From an uncultured Lachnospiraceae bacterium (lineage in GTDB: Bacteria > Bacillota > Clostridia > Lachnospirales > Lachnospiraceae): DNA of 64,000 nucleotides. The translations under genes and the position numbers were made by a program. Location of the stretch: positions 1 through 64,000 of the forward strand of contig CAJUQB010000010.1 in NCBI GenBank assembly GCA_910588285.1, written 5' to 3'. Each line of letters starts with the position of its first letter. Within the stretch, counting starts at the first letter, position 1. Below the pieces are notes generated by a model that saw only the letters and a list, made by a program, of their open reading frames with translations, was not told the origin of the DNA and did not search any database. Positions 8,041-16,910 of the stretch are shown here, one piece after another.

Positions 8041-9021
8041 ATGAAAAATATTATGGCAGATTATGTGAAGCTTCCGGAGCTGGAGGAGTACAAGGAGTGG
8101 TTCAAGGATCATTTTGATCTGTACCGTGAGGATGGTATTCTGCAGGTGACCATGAAGACCAAGGACCATCAGATGTGCTGGAGCGGTTCCAGCCACCGTG
8201 CCATGAGCCAGTTAAGCCGTGTGATCTCCATGGACCGCAAGAATGAGATCCTGATCTGGACTCACTATGGGGACAACTGGATGATGGATAAGGATCCCAA
8301 TGGCTGGAGCACCTATGCAGAGGAGCGTTTTGAGCATCAGTACATAGATGATTACAATCTGATCAAAAATATGATCTTTGACATTGATATTCCCACCATC
8401 GGCGCTGTGCCGGGGCCGGGCTTTCACTGGGATTCTGCGCTGCTGTGCGATATTACCCTGGCATCCGAGGACGCAACCTTTGACGACGACCACCTGTTCT
8501 TTGGCCTGATTCCCGGAGACGGCATGTTCATGCTGATGCAGCATTTTATGGGAACCAAGCGGGCCAATTATTACGCATACACCTGCCGCCAGTGGACTGC
8601 ACAGCAGGCGCTTGAGTGGGGCTGGGTCAATGAGCTGTGCCCCAAGGGCAAGGTAGTGGAGCGTGCATGGGAGATTGCCCGGATTATCAAGTCCCTGCCT
8701 CTGGAGACACGTACCATCTATTCCCACCTGTGCAAGCGTCCCCTGGAGAAGCTTCTGGTGGAGGATTTGAAGATCCATACCTTGAGCGAGCAGTACAGCA
8801 CCATGTACCGGATTGCCCAGAAGGATTATGGCAAAGCCCAGACCGATGAGAAGGATATGTCCATGATCCACCATTATCGTTATGCAACGGATGAGCACAA
8901 GTATCTGCAGGATCCCATCAAGACCTGGGATGAGATCCGTGAGGATGCCGTAGTCTGGGGTGAGAAAACGGGCTTCAAGGCTCCGGACGAGGTGTTTGGC
9001 GACGGGAACGGCGAGAAATAG
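8041..9021 (+). CDS. Crotonase-superfamily enzyme, probable beta-diketone hydrolase-like
   Basis: 326 residues starting at ATG 8041 behind GAGGAGGT; longer frames read back through the sigma54 promoter and are not real. The crotonase core is clear: GPGFHWDSALLCDITLASEDATF forms the oxyanion-hole region and GLIPGDGMFML the second active-site loop. PGDG, with Asp rather than the Glu/Gly of classical enoyl-CoA hydratases, recalls 6-oxocamphor hydrolase, which opens cyclic 1,3-diketones by retro-Claisen hydrolysis. The C-terminal ~70 residues extend beyond ordinary crotonases. It is the first gene of the operon, next to a beta-keto acid cleavage enzyme, which fits ring opening. An enoyl-CoA hydratase or isomerase role remains possible. 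Confidence 0.75.
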   Translation: MKNIMADYVKLPELEEYKEWFKDHFDLYREDGILQVTMKTKDHQMCWSGSSHRAMSQLSRVISMDRKNEILIWTHYGDNWMMDKDPNGWSTYAEERFEHQYIDDYNLIKNMIFDIDIPTIGAVPGPGFHWDSALLCDITLASEDATFDDDHLFFGLIPGDGMFMLMQHFMGTKRANYYAYTCRQWTAQQALEWGWVNELCPKGKVVERAWEIARIIKSLPLETRTIYSHLCKRPLEKLLVEDLKIHTLSEQYSTMYRIAQKDYGKAQTDEKDMSMIHHYRYATDEHKYLQDPIKTWDEIREDAVVWGEKTGFKAPDEVFGDGNGEK

Positions 9022-9036
9022 AGGAGGAGAGAAAGT

Positions 9037-9879
9037 ATGAGTGAACCGGTAATTATCACGGCGGCCCTGACCGGCGCCGTGACACCCAAGGAGAAAAATG
9101 CCAGCATTCCCCTTACCCCGGCAGAAATCGCGGAGGACGCTTATGCCTGCTGGAAGGCAGGGGCAGCCATTGTCCACCTCCATATGCGAAACGACGAGGG
9201 GATCGGCTGCATGAGTGCAGTCAAATTTGCAGAGACCATCCGGCTTCTGCGTGAGAAAAAGGACTGCGATGTAATCATCAACTGTACCTCCTCCGGAGAT
9301 AATACAGGGACTGCCACAGACGAGACCCGGATGCTTCATATGAAGACTGTGGACGGGATTGAGATGGGAAGCTATGATGCCGGCAGCTTCAACTGGATGC
9401 CGGGCGGCGTATTTGAAAATTCCCCCCAATTCCTTGAGGCCCTTGGGGATGTGTACATAGAGCGGGGCATCAAGCCGGAGGTAGAGATTTTTGATTCCGG
9501 TATGCTGGGTGTGGCCAACTATTTTGTAGAGCATGGCCATCTGCCCGCGCCCATCCACTACCAGTTCTGCCTGGGCGTCCTGGGCGGTATGCCGGCGACA
9601 GTGGAGAACCTCCAGTATCTGGTGAACAAAATCCCGGCAGGCTCTACCTGGTCAGCCTTTGGCGTAGGGAAGCAGCATCTGCCCATCCTGTTTGCGGCCC
9701 TGGCACTGGGAGGCAATATCCGTGTGGGGCTGGAGGATAATGTTTACTACAGCAAGGGCGTTCCTGCAACCAATGTAATGCTGGTGGAGCGTGCTGTGCA
9801 GGCAGTGAGGATATTTGGCAAGGAGCCGGCCACACCGGCACAGGCAAGGGAGATTCTGGGGATTCCTCCCCTGAGATAA
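9037..9879 (+). CDS. BKACE (DUF849) beta-keto acid cleavage enzyme
   Basis: 280 residues, the normal length. Members are Zn-dependent and convert a beta-keto acid plus acetyl-CoA into acetoacetate plus a new CoA thioester; Kce (3-keto-5-aminohexanoate) and triacetate acetoacetate-lyase are characterised relatives. The Zn-binding HLHMR motif is at about 47-51, GVGKQHLP near 207 and the conserved VGLEDN near 230. It follows the crotonase by 15 nt and precedes the split transketolase, so it probably processes a ring-opened keto acid. The CoA ester formed could feed the phosphate butyryltransferase/butyrate kinase pair downstream. The actual keto acid is not known. Confidence 0.88.
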   Translation: MSEPVIITAALTGAVTPKEKNASIPLTPAEIAEDAYACWKAGAAIVHLHMRNDEGIGCMSAVKFAETIRLLREKKDCDVIINCTSSGDNTGTATDETRMLHMKTVDGIEMGSYDAGSFNWMPGGVFENSPQFLEALGDVYIERGIKPEVEIFDSGMLGVANYFVEHGHLPAPIHYQFCLGVLGGMPATVENLQYLVNKIPAGSTWSAFGVGKQHLPILFAALALGGNIRVGLEDNVYYSKGVPATNVMLVERAVQAVRIFGKEPATPAQAREILGIPPLR

Positions 9880-9893
9880 AGGAGGCATAAGAC

Positions 9894-10718
9894 ATGACAG
9901 ATTTGGAAAAACTGGCCGTCCGAATCCGGATTGCGGAGATGAAATGCTTTAAAAAGCGCGGCTTTGGGCATGTGGGCGGTTCCTTAAGCATTGTAGATAC
10001 CCTGGCGGCCCTGTATGGGAAGCTGATGAAATATGATCCCACGAATCCCCAGTGGGAGGGGCGGGACTACCTGGTAATGTCTAAGGGCCACTGCGGGCCC
10101 GGCCTGTACGCAGCCCTGGCTGTGGAAGGCTTCTTCCCGGAGGAGTGGCTGATGACGTTAAATGAGCCCCGCACAAAGCTGCCCAGCCACTGTGACAAGA
10201 ACCTGACCCCGGGCATTGATATGTCCACAGGCTCCCTGGGACAGGGAGCGTCCACCTCGGCAGGCATGGCCCTGGCGGCAAAGCTGAATGGTCAGGAGAA
10301 TAAGGTGTTCTGTATTCTGGGAGACGGAGAGTGCGACGAAGGACAGGTATGGGAGATGCTGCTGTTTGCAGCGGCCAGGAAGCTTAACAATTATGTGGTG
10401 TTTGTGGATTATAACTACAAGCAGCTGGATGGCAGCACGGACGACGTGCTTCCGCTGGGAGACCTGCGGGCGAAATTTGAAGCCTTTGGCTGGTATGCGG
10501 TGGATGTAAACGGAAATGATCCGGATGCAGTGGCAAATGCGGTGGAAACAGGATTTGCACAGAATGGAGACCGTCCCATTGCCGTGGTCTTACATACCAA
10601 AAAGGGCTTTGGTGTGGACTTTATTGAGGAGATGGAGTTTAACCACCATATCACCCTGACAGAGGAAGAGGCGGATCGGGCCATCGGACAGCTGGAAAGG
10701 AGGCTTACCAATGATTGA
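9894..10718 (+). CDS. Transketolase, N-terminal (thiamine-diphosphate) subunit
   Basis: 274 residues, typical of the N-terminal half in split bacterial transketolases. The ThDP/metal motif is GDGECDEGQVWEMLLFAAARKLNN (about 142-165), preceded by the SLGQGASTSAGMALAAKL segment. It transfers a two-carbon ketol unit with the C-terminal half encoded next (8 bp overlap). In this operon it is more likely a specialised transketolase than the housekeeping enzyme: split transketolases are known in sulfoquinovose and apiose catabolism, where they act on unusual ketoses. A ring-opened ketol acid would be a plausible donor here, which is inference. Confidence 0.92.
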   Translation: MTDLEKLAVRIRIAEMKCFKKRGFGHVGGSLSIVDTLAALYGKLMKYDPTNPQWEGRDYLVMSKGHCGPGLYAALAVEGFFPEEWLMTLNEPRTKLPSHCDKNLTPGIDMSTGSLGQGASTSAGMALAAKLNGQENKVFCILGDGECDEGQVWEMLLFAAARKLNNYVVFVDYNYKQLDGSTDDVLPLGDLRAKFEAFGWYAVDVNGNDPDAVANAVETGFAQNGDRPIAVVLHTKKGFGVDFIEEMEFNHHITLTEEEADRAIGQLERRLTND

Positions 10719-11682
10719 TCTGGCATATACAGGAAAAGCAGATGAGAAGACCATAAAGGATTCTTTTGCAGATGTTCTGCGGGGGCTGTTTGCAGAGGAT
10801 CCGGATGTGATTTATCTGGATGCAGACTTGATGAATTCCATGGGTACTTATAAATTATCCAAGGAATTCCCCGACCGCTGTATTGACTGCGGGATCCAGG
10901 AGGCCAACATGGTAGGTGTGGCTGCCGGGGCTTCCGCCCTGGGGAAAAAGCCCTATGTACACACCTTCGGCCCCTTTGCAGGGAGAAGATGCTACGACCA
11001 GGTGTTTATTTCCGTGGGCTATGCAAAAAACAATGTGCGCATCATCGGTTCCGATGCCGGCGTGACGGCAGCCTACAACGGAGGAACCCACATGCCCTTT
11101 GAGGACATCGCCCTGTACCGGGCCATTCCGGAGGCCATGATTATTGACGTGACGGACCAGACCCAGTTTGATGCAGCCATCCGCCAGACCAAGGACCGTC
11201 CGGGAGTGACCTATATCCGCTGTCCCAGGAAGAACTGCACCAAGGTGTACGGCCCGGGAACGGAATTTGAATTTGGGAAGGCCAATGTCCTTCGGGAGGG
11301 CAGCGACTGCGCTGTCATCGCCTGCGGCATTATGGTGGCAGAGGCCCTGAAAGCAGCAGAGCTTCTGGAGGCAGAGGGCATTCACATTGTAGTGATTGAT
11401 GCAGTGACCGTAAAGCCCCTGGATACAGAGACCGTGCTCTCCTATGCCAAGAGCTGTAAGGCCATTGTAACAGCAGAAAATGCCACGGTAATCGGAGGAC
11501 TTGGTTCAGCTGTATGCGAATGTGTGGCAGATAGCTGCCCCACCATCGTAAAGCGGGTAGGTGTCCAGGATCTGTACGGCGAAGTGGGAGATGTGGGATA
11601 CCTAAAGGAGCGGTTTGGGCTGACAGCAGAAACCATTGGGGCGAAGGTAAAGGAAGCCATCCGGGCTAAGGAAGGCAGATAG
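10711..11682 (+). CDS. Transketolase, C-terminal (pyrimidine-binding) subunit
   Basis: 323 residues; the ATG at 10711 lies inside the end of the N-terminal subunit gene with AAAGGAGG just upstream, so the two are translationally coupled. The N-terminal part is a transketolase pyrimidine domain with the catalytic Glu in DCGIQEANMVGVAAG (about 55-70), followed by FGPFAGRRCYDQ. The second part is a transketolase C-terminal domain (about 185-320). It completes the active site with the preceding protein. Deoxyxylulose-phosphate synthase-like enzymes share this architecture, but the two-gene split points to transketolase. Confidence 0.92.
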   Translation: MIDLAYTGKADEKTIKDSFADVLRGLFAEDPDVIYLDADLMNSMGTYKLSKEFPDRCIDCGIQEANMVGVAAGASALGKKPYVHTFGPFAGRRCYDQVFISVGYAKNNVRIIGSDAGVTAAYNGGTHMPFEDIALYRAIPEAMIIDVTDQTQFDAAIRQTKDRPGVTYIRCPRKNCTKVYGPGTEFEFGKANVLREGSDCAVIACGIMVAEALKAAELLEAEGIHIVVIDAVTVKPLDTETVLSYAKSCKAIVTAENATVIGGLGSAVCECVADSCPTIVKRVGVQDLYGEVGDVGYLKERFGLTAETIGAKVKEAIRAKEGR

Positions 11683-11694
11683 GGAGAGCGTGTT

Positions 11695-12717
11695 ATGAAA
11701 GCATTAGTGAAAACAGGTAAAGGAAGAGAAAGCGTAAAGCTGATAGATATTCCCATTCCGGAGCCAAAAGAGGACGAGGTACAGATCAAGGTTATGGCCT
11801 GCGGCATCTGCGGCACGGATGAGCACATCATGAACGATGCTTACCAGCATACGGTTCCCGTTGTTCTGGGCCATGAGTTTACCGGCGTTGTGACCAAGAT
11901 CGGCAGGGATGTGAAAAACCTTAAGGTGGGAGATCAGGTGGTGGCTCTGTCCGCCCAGCGCTCCTGCGGGACCTGCAAATACTGCCGCATCGGGGATTTT
12001 GTCCACTGTACCCAGAAGCAGTCCATTGGTATCGACCTGGGAGGGGCCATGGCGGAATATTTGGTGACAACTTCTGCCAGGACCTTCAAGGTGCCGGATC
12101 ACTATGTGGGCAGGGATATTTTGTCCATCACAGAGCCCCTGGCCTGCTGCACCCGGGCAGTGCTGGAGAAATCCACCATCCATGCAGGAGACGTGGCAGT
12201 GGTGGCAGGCCCTGGTGTTATCGGCCTGCTGTGTATGCAGCTGGCAAAGCTCTGCGGCGCTTTTGTGATAGTCAGCGGAACTCCGGCAGATAAAGCCAGG
12301 CTGGAGCTGGCCAAAGAGCTTGGAGCCGATGTGGTCAACGAGGATCCGGCAAAGCTTGCGGAGCTGGTAAACCAGTATGCGCCCTATGGGGCTGACCATG
12401 TGATCGAATGCTCCGGGGCAGCGCCCTCCCTGCGGTCAGCTCTGGAATGCGTCCGGAAGGAAGGCAGCCTGACCCAGGTCGGCATGTACGGAAAGAATGT
12501 GGAGATCCCCATGGATACCGTTGTGCGCAAGGAGCTTAAGGTGACGGCAGGATTTTCCCAGGCGATGTCTACCTGGGAGCTGGCGTTGAAGATTATCGGT
12601 CAGGACGTGCTGAAGCTGGAGGAGTTGGTCAGCAAGCGGATGCCTCTCACGGATTGGGAGGAAGCCTTTGATTTGTTTGCAAAGAAAACGGAAAATAAGA
12701 TTTTCCTGATTCCGTAG
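11695..12717 (+). CDS. Zn-dependent alcohol dehydrogenase (threonine/sorbitol dehydrogenase type)
   Basis: 340-residue medium-chain dehydrogenase. Catalytic Zn ligands are Cys in ACGICGTDEH (about 39) and His-Glu in GHEF (about 61); the structural-Zn lobe has all four cysteines in CGTCKYCRIGDFVHC. A Rossmann fold (VAVVAGPGVIGLLCMQLAKL) binds NAD(P). It probably oxidises a secondary alcohol, for example in a polyol or cyclitol, to a ketone. It follows the transketolase genes by 12 nt and is followed by an AT-rich repeat region before the SDR gene, so it may end one transcript segment. The substrate is not deducible. Confidence 0.9.
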   Translation: MKALVKTGKGRESVKLIDIPIPEPKEDEVQIKVMACGICGTDEHIMNDAYQHTVPVVLGHEFTGVVTKIGRDVKNLKVGDQVVALSAQRSCGTCKYCRIGDFVHCTQKQSIGIDLGGAMAEYLVTTSARTFKVPDHYVGRDILSITEPLACCTRAVLEKSTIHAGDVAVVAGPGVIGLLCMQLAKLCGAFVIVSGTPADKARLELAKELGADVVNEDPAKLAELVNQYAPYGADHVIECSGAAPSLRSALECVRKEGSLTQVGMYGKNVEIPMDTVVRKELKVTAGFSQAMSTWELALKIIGQDVLKLEELVSKRMPLTDWEEAFDLFAKKTENKIFLIP

Positions 12718-12775
12718 ACTGGAATTTATGGAGTATTATTTGGAATGTCAGCTTTGTAGCATGAAACTGGAAAAT

Positions 12776-12872
12776 AAAATAGTGATTTAACAAAATAATT
12801 TAAAAATAAAATAATGATTTAAAATGATGATTTAAAATAATGATTTAAAATAATATTTTAAAATAATAATTT
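12776..12872. repeat. AT-rich 13-bp tandem repeat
   Basis: Five contiguous 13-bp units of consensus AAAATAATGATTT run from 12808 to 12872 in perfect phase with only 1-2 changes each; two further degenerate units start at 12776 and 12789, separated from the array by 6 bp. It fills the 193-bp gap between two metabolic genes in the operon. No terminator hairpin or coding frame is present. It could be a mini-satellite prone to length change, or an AT-rich translation enhancer or weak promoter. Confidence 0.85.
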
Positions 12873-12910
12873 GATAAAATAATTAAAAAAAGATAATGGA
12901 GGAAAGAATC

Positions 12911-13678
12911 ATGAAGGATATGTTTCGATTGGATGGAAAAAATGCAATTGTAATTGGCGGAGCAGGCGGAATCGGCGAGGGGATCGCAGAAGCTCTGGCT
13001 GCCTATGGCGCGGATGTTTCCATTGCAAGCCGTAAGATGGAGGCTTTGCTGAAGGCAAAGGAGAAGATCAAAGAGGCTACAGGGAAGGATGTGACTGTCT
13101 ATACGGTGGATGCCTCCAAGGAGGAGAGCATCGCCGCATTGGTGGAGACCGTGCTGAAGGATAAGGACCATATGGATATTCTGGTGAATGCCCAGGGATA
13201 TAATGTGAAGCATCACATTGTAGATCTTCCCATGGATGTGATGAAGGGGATGTTTGAGGTCAATGTAATCGGTATCGCTATGCTGTGCAAGTATTTTGGC
13301 AAGCATATGAAGGAGAGAGGCTACGGCAAGATCATCAACGTATCCTCCACAAGAGGAAGCAGAGCCTGTCTGGGTGGAAACGCCAGCTACTGCTCCACCA
13401 AGGGGGCGCTGGATATGCTCACCAGAACCCTTGCCTGCGACCTTGGACCGGAGGTTACGGTCAATGCCATTGGACCGACCAATACAGTGACACCGATGAT
13501 GGAAGATCTGATTAAGGAGCATCCGGAAATTCTTCGTTCCGGCGACGACAAGCCCTTAAAGAGAATCGGAACGGTAGAGGACTGCATGGGACCGGCTGTG
13601 TTCCTGGCTTCCGACGCTTCCTGCTTTGTGACAGGACAGATCCTCTATGCGGACGGCGGTATGACAGCCATCGGATAA
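12911..13678 (+). CDS. Short-chain dehydrogenase/reductase (SDR)
   Basis: 255 residues, started at ATG 12911 because GGAGG at 12898-12902 precedes it; the in-frame ATG at 12896 overlaps that site. Cofactor motif GGAGGIGEG (about 13-21), NAQG-type segment near 93, and the catalytic Ser-Tyr-Lys set in INVSSTRGSRACLGGNASYCSTK (about 140-162). The overall pattern resembles gluconate 5-dehydrogenase-type SDRs. It probably interconverts a hydroxyl and a ketone on a sugar-like or cyclic intermediate. It follows the AT-rich repeat and lies 16 nt before ptb. Confidence 0.9.
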   Translation: MKDMFRLDGKNAIVIGGAGGIGEGIAEALAAYGADVSIASRKMEALLKAKEKIKEATGKDVTVYTVDASKEESIAALVETVLKDKDHMDILVNAQGYNVKHHIVDLPMDVMKGMFEVNVIGIAMLCKYFGKHMKERGYGKIINVSSTRGSRACLGGNASYCSTKGALDMLTRTLACDLGPEVTVNAIGPTNTVTPMMEDLIKEHPEILRSGDDKPLKRIGTVEDCMGPAVFLASDASCFVTGQILYADGGMTAIG

Positions 13679-13694
13679 TCCCGGGAGGAAGAGC

Positions 13695-14597
13695 ATGGAA
13701 TTAAAAAAATTAAGTGACCTGCTGCCGTACTGCCAGGCAAATATTCCGGTAAAACGGATGGCAGTGATCAAGGCAGAGGATGACCATACACTGAATGCGG
13801 TATTTCAGGCGCAGGACGCAGGGGTGATCGAACCGGTACTGATTGGTACCGGTTCGGTGATCCGGGAACTGGCGGCTTCTCTTGGAAGGAAAGAGATGCC
13901 AAAGATTGTGGATATTACGGATTCCAAAGAGGCTGCAGAGAAGGCTATCGCCATGGTTCATGAGGGAACGGTGGACTATCTGATGAAGGGGACCCTGGAG
14001 ACCAAGGAGCTGATGCAGGTAATTGTGGCCAAGGCGTCCGGCATGCGTACCGGACGGCTGATGTCCAAGATTGATTTTGTGGAGAATCCCGGGATTCCCA
14101 AGCTCTTTGCACTGTCGGATTCCGCATTGAATCCAAAGCCGGACCTGGCAGCCAAGAAGCAGATTATTGAAAATGCCCTGGAGGTGCTCTACAGCATGGG
14201 AATCAAAGAGCCCAAGGTGGCTGTCCTGGCCGCGGCGGAGACTTTGAATCCCAAATTACAGGAGAGCACCGATGCAGCGGCCTTGAAGGAAATGTATGAC
14301 AGAGGGGAATTTGGTCCCTGTATGCTGGAAGGGCCTATTTCCATCGACCTGGCCCTGGATCCGGAGGCTGTCCGGGTGAAAAAATATGAAAGCCCGGTAG
14401 GGGGCGACGCGGACCTTGTGATTTGCCCGGATCTGGTGTCCGGCAATCTGATGGGCAAGGGAATGCTGCTGACAGGAGCCAAGGCTGCCGGTATAATTAT
14501 CGGAGCCAAGGTGCCCATTGTCCTGATGTCAAGAGCAGCAGCCATTGAAGAAAAGTTTCAGTCTATTATCCTGGGCGCGATTGCATCCGGAGCGTAG
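13695..14597 (+). CDS. ptb: Phosphate butyryltransferase
   Basis: 300 residues, a phosphotransacetylase/Ptb-family protein that exchanges CoA for phosphate on butyryl-CoA (or a related short acyl-CoA). Visible family features include the N-terminal AVIKAEDDHTLNAVFQAQDAG segment, LMKGTLETKELMQ (about 96-108), the GPISIDLALDPEA region (about 212-224), and the closing LVSGNLMGKGMLLTGAKAAGIIIGAKVPIVLMSRA stretch. It is directly followed by butyrate kinase, the classic clostridial ATP-yielding pair, and sits amid acyl-CoA genes. Starting at ATG 13695 with GGGAGGA upstream. Confidence 0.95.
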   Translation: MELKKLSDLLPYCQANIPVKRMAVIKAEDDHTLNAVFQAQDAGVIEPVLIGTGSVIRELAASLGRKEMPKIVDITDSKEAAEKAIAMVHEGTVDYLMKGTLETKELMQVIVAKASGMRTGRLMSKIDFVENPGIPKLFALSDSALNPKPDLAAKKQIIENALEVLYSMGIKEPKVAVLAAAETLNPKLQESTDAAALKEMYDRGEFGPCMLEGPISIDLALDPEAVRVKKYESPVGGDADLVICPDLVSGNLMGKGMLLTGAKAAGIIIGAKVPIVLMSRAAAIEEKFQSIILGAIASGA

Positions 14598-14634
14598 AGC
14601 TGGAGGAAACCATACAGGAAGGTGAGGAAGCACA

Positions 14635-15744
14635 ATGTCAGATATCAATTTACTTGTAATTAACCCAGGCTCCACCTCCACCAAGATTTCTATTTTTGAG
14701 AATGGGAAAGAGGTGGAACGGAAAAATTTGTCCCATTCCACAGAGAGCCTTGGGCAGTATAAAAAGGCCACAGATCAGGCAGATTTCCGGCAGCAGGAGG
14801 TGGAAACTTTCTTACATGAGATCCAGTACGATCTTACAAAGCTTACGGCCATTGCCTGCCGGGGAGGCTCCCTGCCCCCCATCCATACGGGGGCCTATGA
14901 GGTCAATGAGGAGATGCTGGATGTGCTCTTAAATCGTCCCATCGGCCAGCATGCTTCCAGCACAGCGGCCATTATCGGATACCATATGGCCAAAAAGCTT
15001 GGAATTAAGGCATATATCTATGATGGAAATACGGCGGATGAGATTGAGGATATTGTCCGGGTAACCGGCTGTCCTCTGGTGCGGAAGCTGAGTATGGGCC
15101 ATATCCTCAATACAAAGGCAGTGGGCCGCATGTTTGCAAAACAGATCGGAAAGAAGTACGAAGAATTGAATTTGATTCTGATCCATACTGGCGGAGGAAT
15201 CAGTATTGGTTTACATAAACATGGAGTTATCGCAGATATCCTGACGGACCAGGACGGGACCATGTCTCCGGAGCGGGCAGGAGGACTTCCAAGCATTGGG
15301 ATGGCAGAGCTTTGCTTTTCCGGAAAATACACCTTTGAGGAGGTCAGTGCCATGGTTCGGGGCAAGGGCGGCCTGACGGCTTACCTGGGAACCAATGATG
15401 TCCGGGAGGTGGAGGCACGTATCGCGGCAGGAGATGAAAAAGCACAGCTCATTTACGACGCCATGATCTATCAGACCGCCAAGGGCGCAGGCGCCCTGGC
15501 AACCGCAGTGAACGGCCAGCTGGACGGCATTATTGTCACAGGCGGAATCGCCAATTCCAACATGTTTTTAGAGAAATTAAAAGCCAGGATCTCATTCCTC
15601 CATCCGGTTACCGTGATTCCCGGAGAGTATGAGATGGAAGCTTTGGCAGCGGGAATTACCCGTGTGCTTACCGGTGAGGAGACGGCGCGGACCTACCGGG
15701 AAGCCGATGTGATTGAAACCTATATAAAAGGAGTATCAAGATGA
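14635..15744 (+). CDS. buk: Butyrate kinase
   Basis: 369 residues, acetokinase-family enzyme making ATP and butyrate from butyryl phosphate. The N-terminal phosphate-binding motif NPGSTSTKISIFENGK (about 9-24) is diagnostic, with HTGGGISIGLHKHG (about 184-197) and the GGIANSNMF segment (about 304-312). It pairs with ptb upstream and overlaps the thiolase gene by 4 bp (ATGA), indicating translational coupling. Length and motifs fit butyrate rather than acetate kinases, though branched short-chain acyl phosphates are often accepted. Confidence 0.95.
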   Translation: MSDINLLVINPGSTSTKISIFENGKEVERKNLSHSTESLGQYKKATDQADFRQQEVETFLHEIQYDLTKLTAIACRGGSLPPIHTGAYEVNEEMLDVLLNRPIGQHASSTAAIIGYHMAKKLGIKAYIYDGNTADEIEDIVRVTGCPLVRKLSMGHILNTKAVGRMFAKQIGKKYEELNLILIHTGGGISIGLHKHGVIADILTDQDGTMSPERAGGLPSIGMAELCFSGKYTFEEVSAMVRGKGGLTAYLGTNDVREVEARIAAGDEKAQLIYDAMIYQTAKGAGALATAVNGQLDGIIVTGGIANSNMFLEKLKARISFLHPVTVIPGEYEMEALAAGITRVLTGEETARTYREADVIETYIKGVSR

Positions 15745-16910
15745 AAAAAGAAGCAGTCATTGTATCTGCGGCCAGAACGCCGGTGGGCAGATGCAGAGGG
15801 ATGTTTGCCGAAGTGGATGCGGCAGAGCTTGGAGCCATTGCAGTGAAGGCGGCAGTGGAACGTGCCGGGATCGCGCCGGAATCCGTGGAGGATGTGATAT
15901 TCGGCAACCTGGCCAATGACAATTTTGCAAATATTGCCAGAGTAGTTTTGTTAAAAGCAGGTCTGCCTATCAGCGTGCCGGGATTTACCATTGACCGTCA
16001 GTGCTCTTCCGGTTTAAATGCCATCGCACTGGCAGCCATGATGATCGAGTCCGGTCATGGGGAGGTTTTTGTGGCAGGAGGTGTGGAGAGCGATTCCTCC
16101 CGCCCCTATATCATGAACCGGCCCAAGCAGGCGTATCAGATGAACCCGCCGGAGTGGGGGATCCGTTACACTGCCCCCGGGGATCTGAATGTGAGCATGG
16201 GCATTACGGCAGAAAACCTCTGTGACAAATATGGGATTACCCGGGAGGAATGTGACGCTTTTGCGGTGGAAAGCCACAGACGGGCAGCTCTGGCCCAGGA
16301 ACAGGGGCTGTTTGAGGAGCAGATTGTCCCGGTGCCTGTGCAGGACAAAAAAGGCAGCGTAACCCTGATTGATAAGGATGAATGCGTGCGCCCGGGCAGC
16401 AGTATGGAGACCCTTGGGAAGCTGAAGCCGGTATTCTTAGAAAACGGCAGGGTGACGGCAGGAACCAGCTCCCCCATGAGCGACGGCTCCGGCGCCGTGG
16501 TGGTGATGGAAAAGGAGCGGGCTCAAAGAGAAGGGAAAAAGATCTGGGCCAAATTTGTGGATTTTGCCGTGGTGGGCTGCGACCCCAAGATCATGGGCAT
16601 TGGGCCTGTGGGAGCCATCCGGAAGCTGACGGATCAGACCGGTGTGAGCCTTGATGAGATAGGCCTGATCGAGCTGAATGAGGCCTTTGCCTCCCAGTCC
16701 ATTGCCTGTATTCGGGAGCTGGGCCTTGATATGGATAAGGTGAACGTGAACGGAGGAGCACTGGCCTTGGGGCATCCCCTGGCAGGAACCGGCGGTATCC
16801 TGACCGCAAAGCTGGTTTATGAGATGGAGCGAAGAAGCGTCCGGTATGGCGTGGTGGCCTTCTGTATGGCCGGCGGCCAGGGGGCGGCTGCGCTGTTTGA
16901 GCGGATATAG
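15741..16910 (+). CDS. Thiolase (acetyl-CoA acetyltransferase family)
   Basis: 389 residues, standard for thiolase. The nucleophilic Cys is in IDRQCSSGLNAIALAA (about 90), the NEAFASQS motif is near 314, the catalytic His in GGALALGHPLAGTGG (about 344; HPLAGTGG differs from the usual HPIGASG), and the second Cys in AFCMAGGQGAA (about 374). It condenses two acetyl-CoA to acetoacetyl-CoA, or cleaves a 3-ketoacyl-CoA. Next to BKACE, which releases acetoacetate, and to 3-hydroxyacyl-CoA dehydrogenase, either direction is plausible. The altered His loop may mark a substrate other than acetoacetyl-CoA. Confidence 0.93.
   Translation: MKKEAVIVSAARTPVGRCRGMFAEVDAAELGAIAVKAAVERAGIAPESVEDVIFGNLANDNFANIARVVLLKAGLPISVPGFTIDRQCSSGLNAIALAAMMIESGHGEVFVAGGVESDSSRPYIMNRPKQAYQMNPPEWGIRYTAPGDLNVSMGITAENLCDKYGITREECDAFAVESHRRAALAQEQGLFEEQIVPVPVQDKKGSVTLIDKDECVRPGSSMETLGKLKPVFLENGRVTAGTSSPMSDGSGAVVVMEKERAQREGKKIWAKFVDFAVVGCDPKIMGIGPVGAIRKLTDQTGVSLDEIGLIELNEAFASQSIACIRELGLDMDKVNVNGGALALGHPLAGTGGILTAKLVYEMERRSVRYGVVAFCMAGGQGAAALFERI

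Noticed and set aside
8212..9558. 448-residue open frame on the minus strand across the crotonase and BKACE genes
   Set aside because: It is antisense to two clearly conserved genes, has no ribosome site and its product has a composition (His/Ile/Leu/Gly-rich) typical of codon-bias shadows.
12808..12872. AT-rich repeats as a replication origin iteron array
   Set aside because: Unit is only 13 bp, lies within an operon, and no replication initiator gene is nearby.
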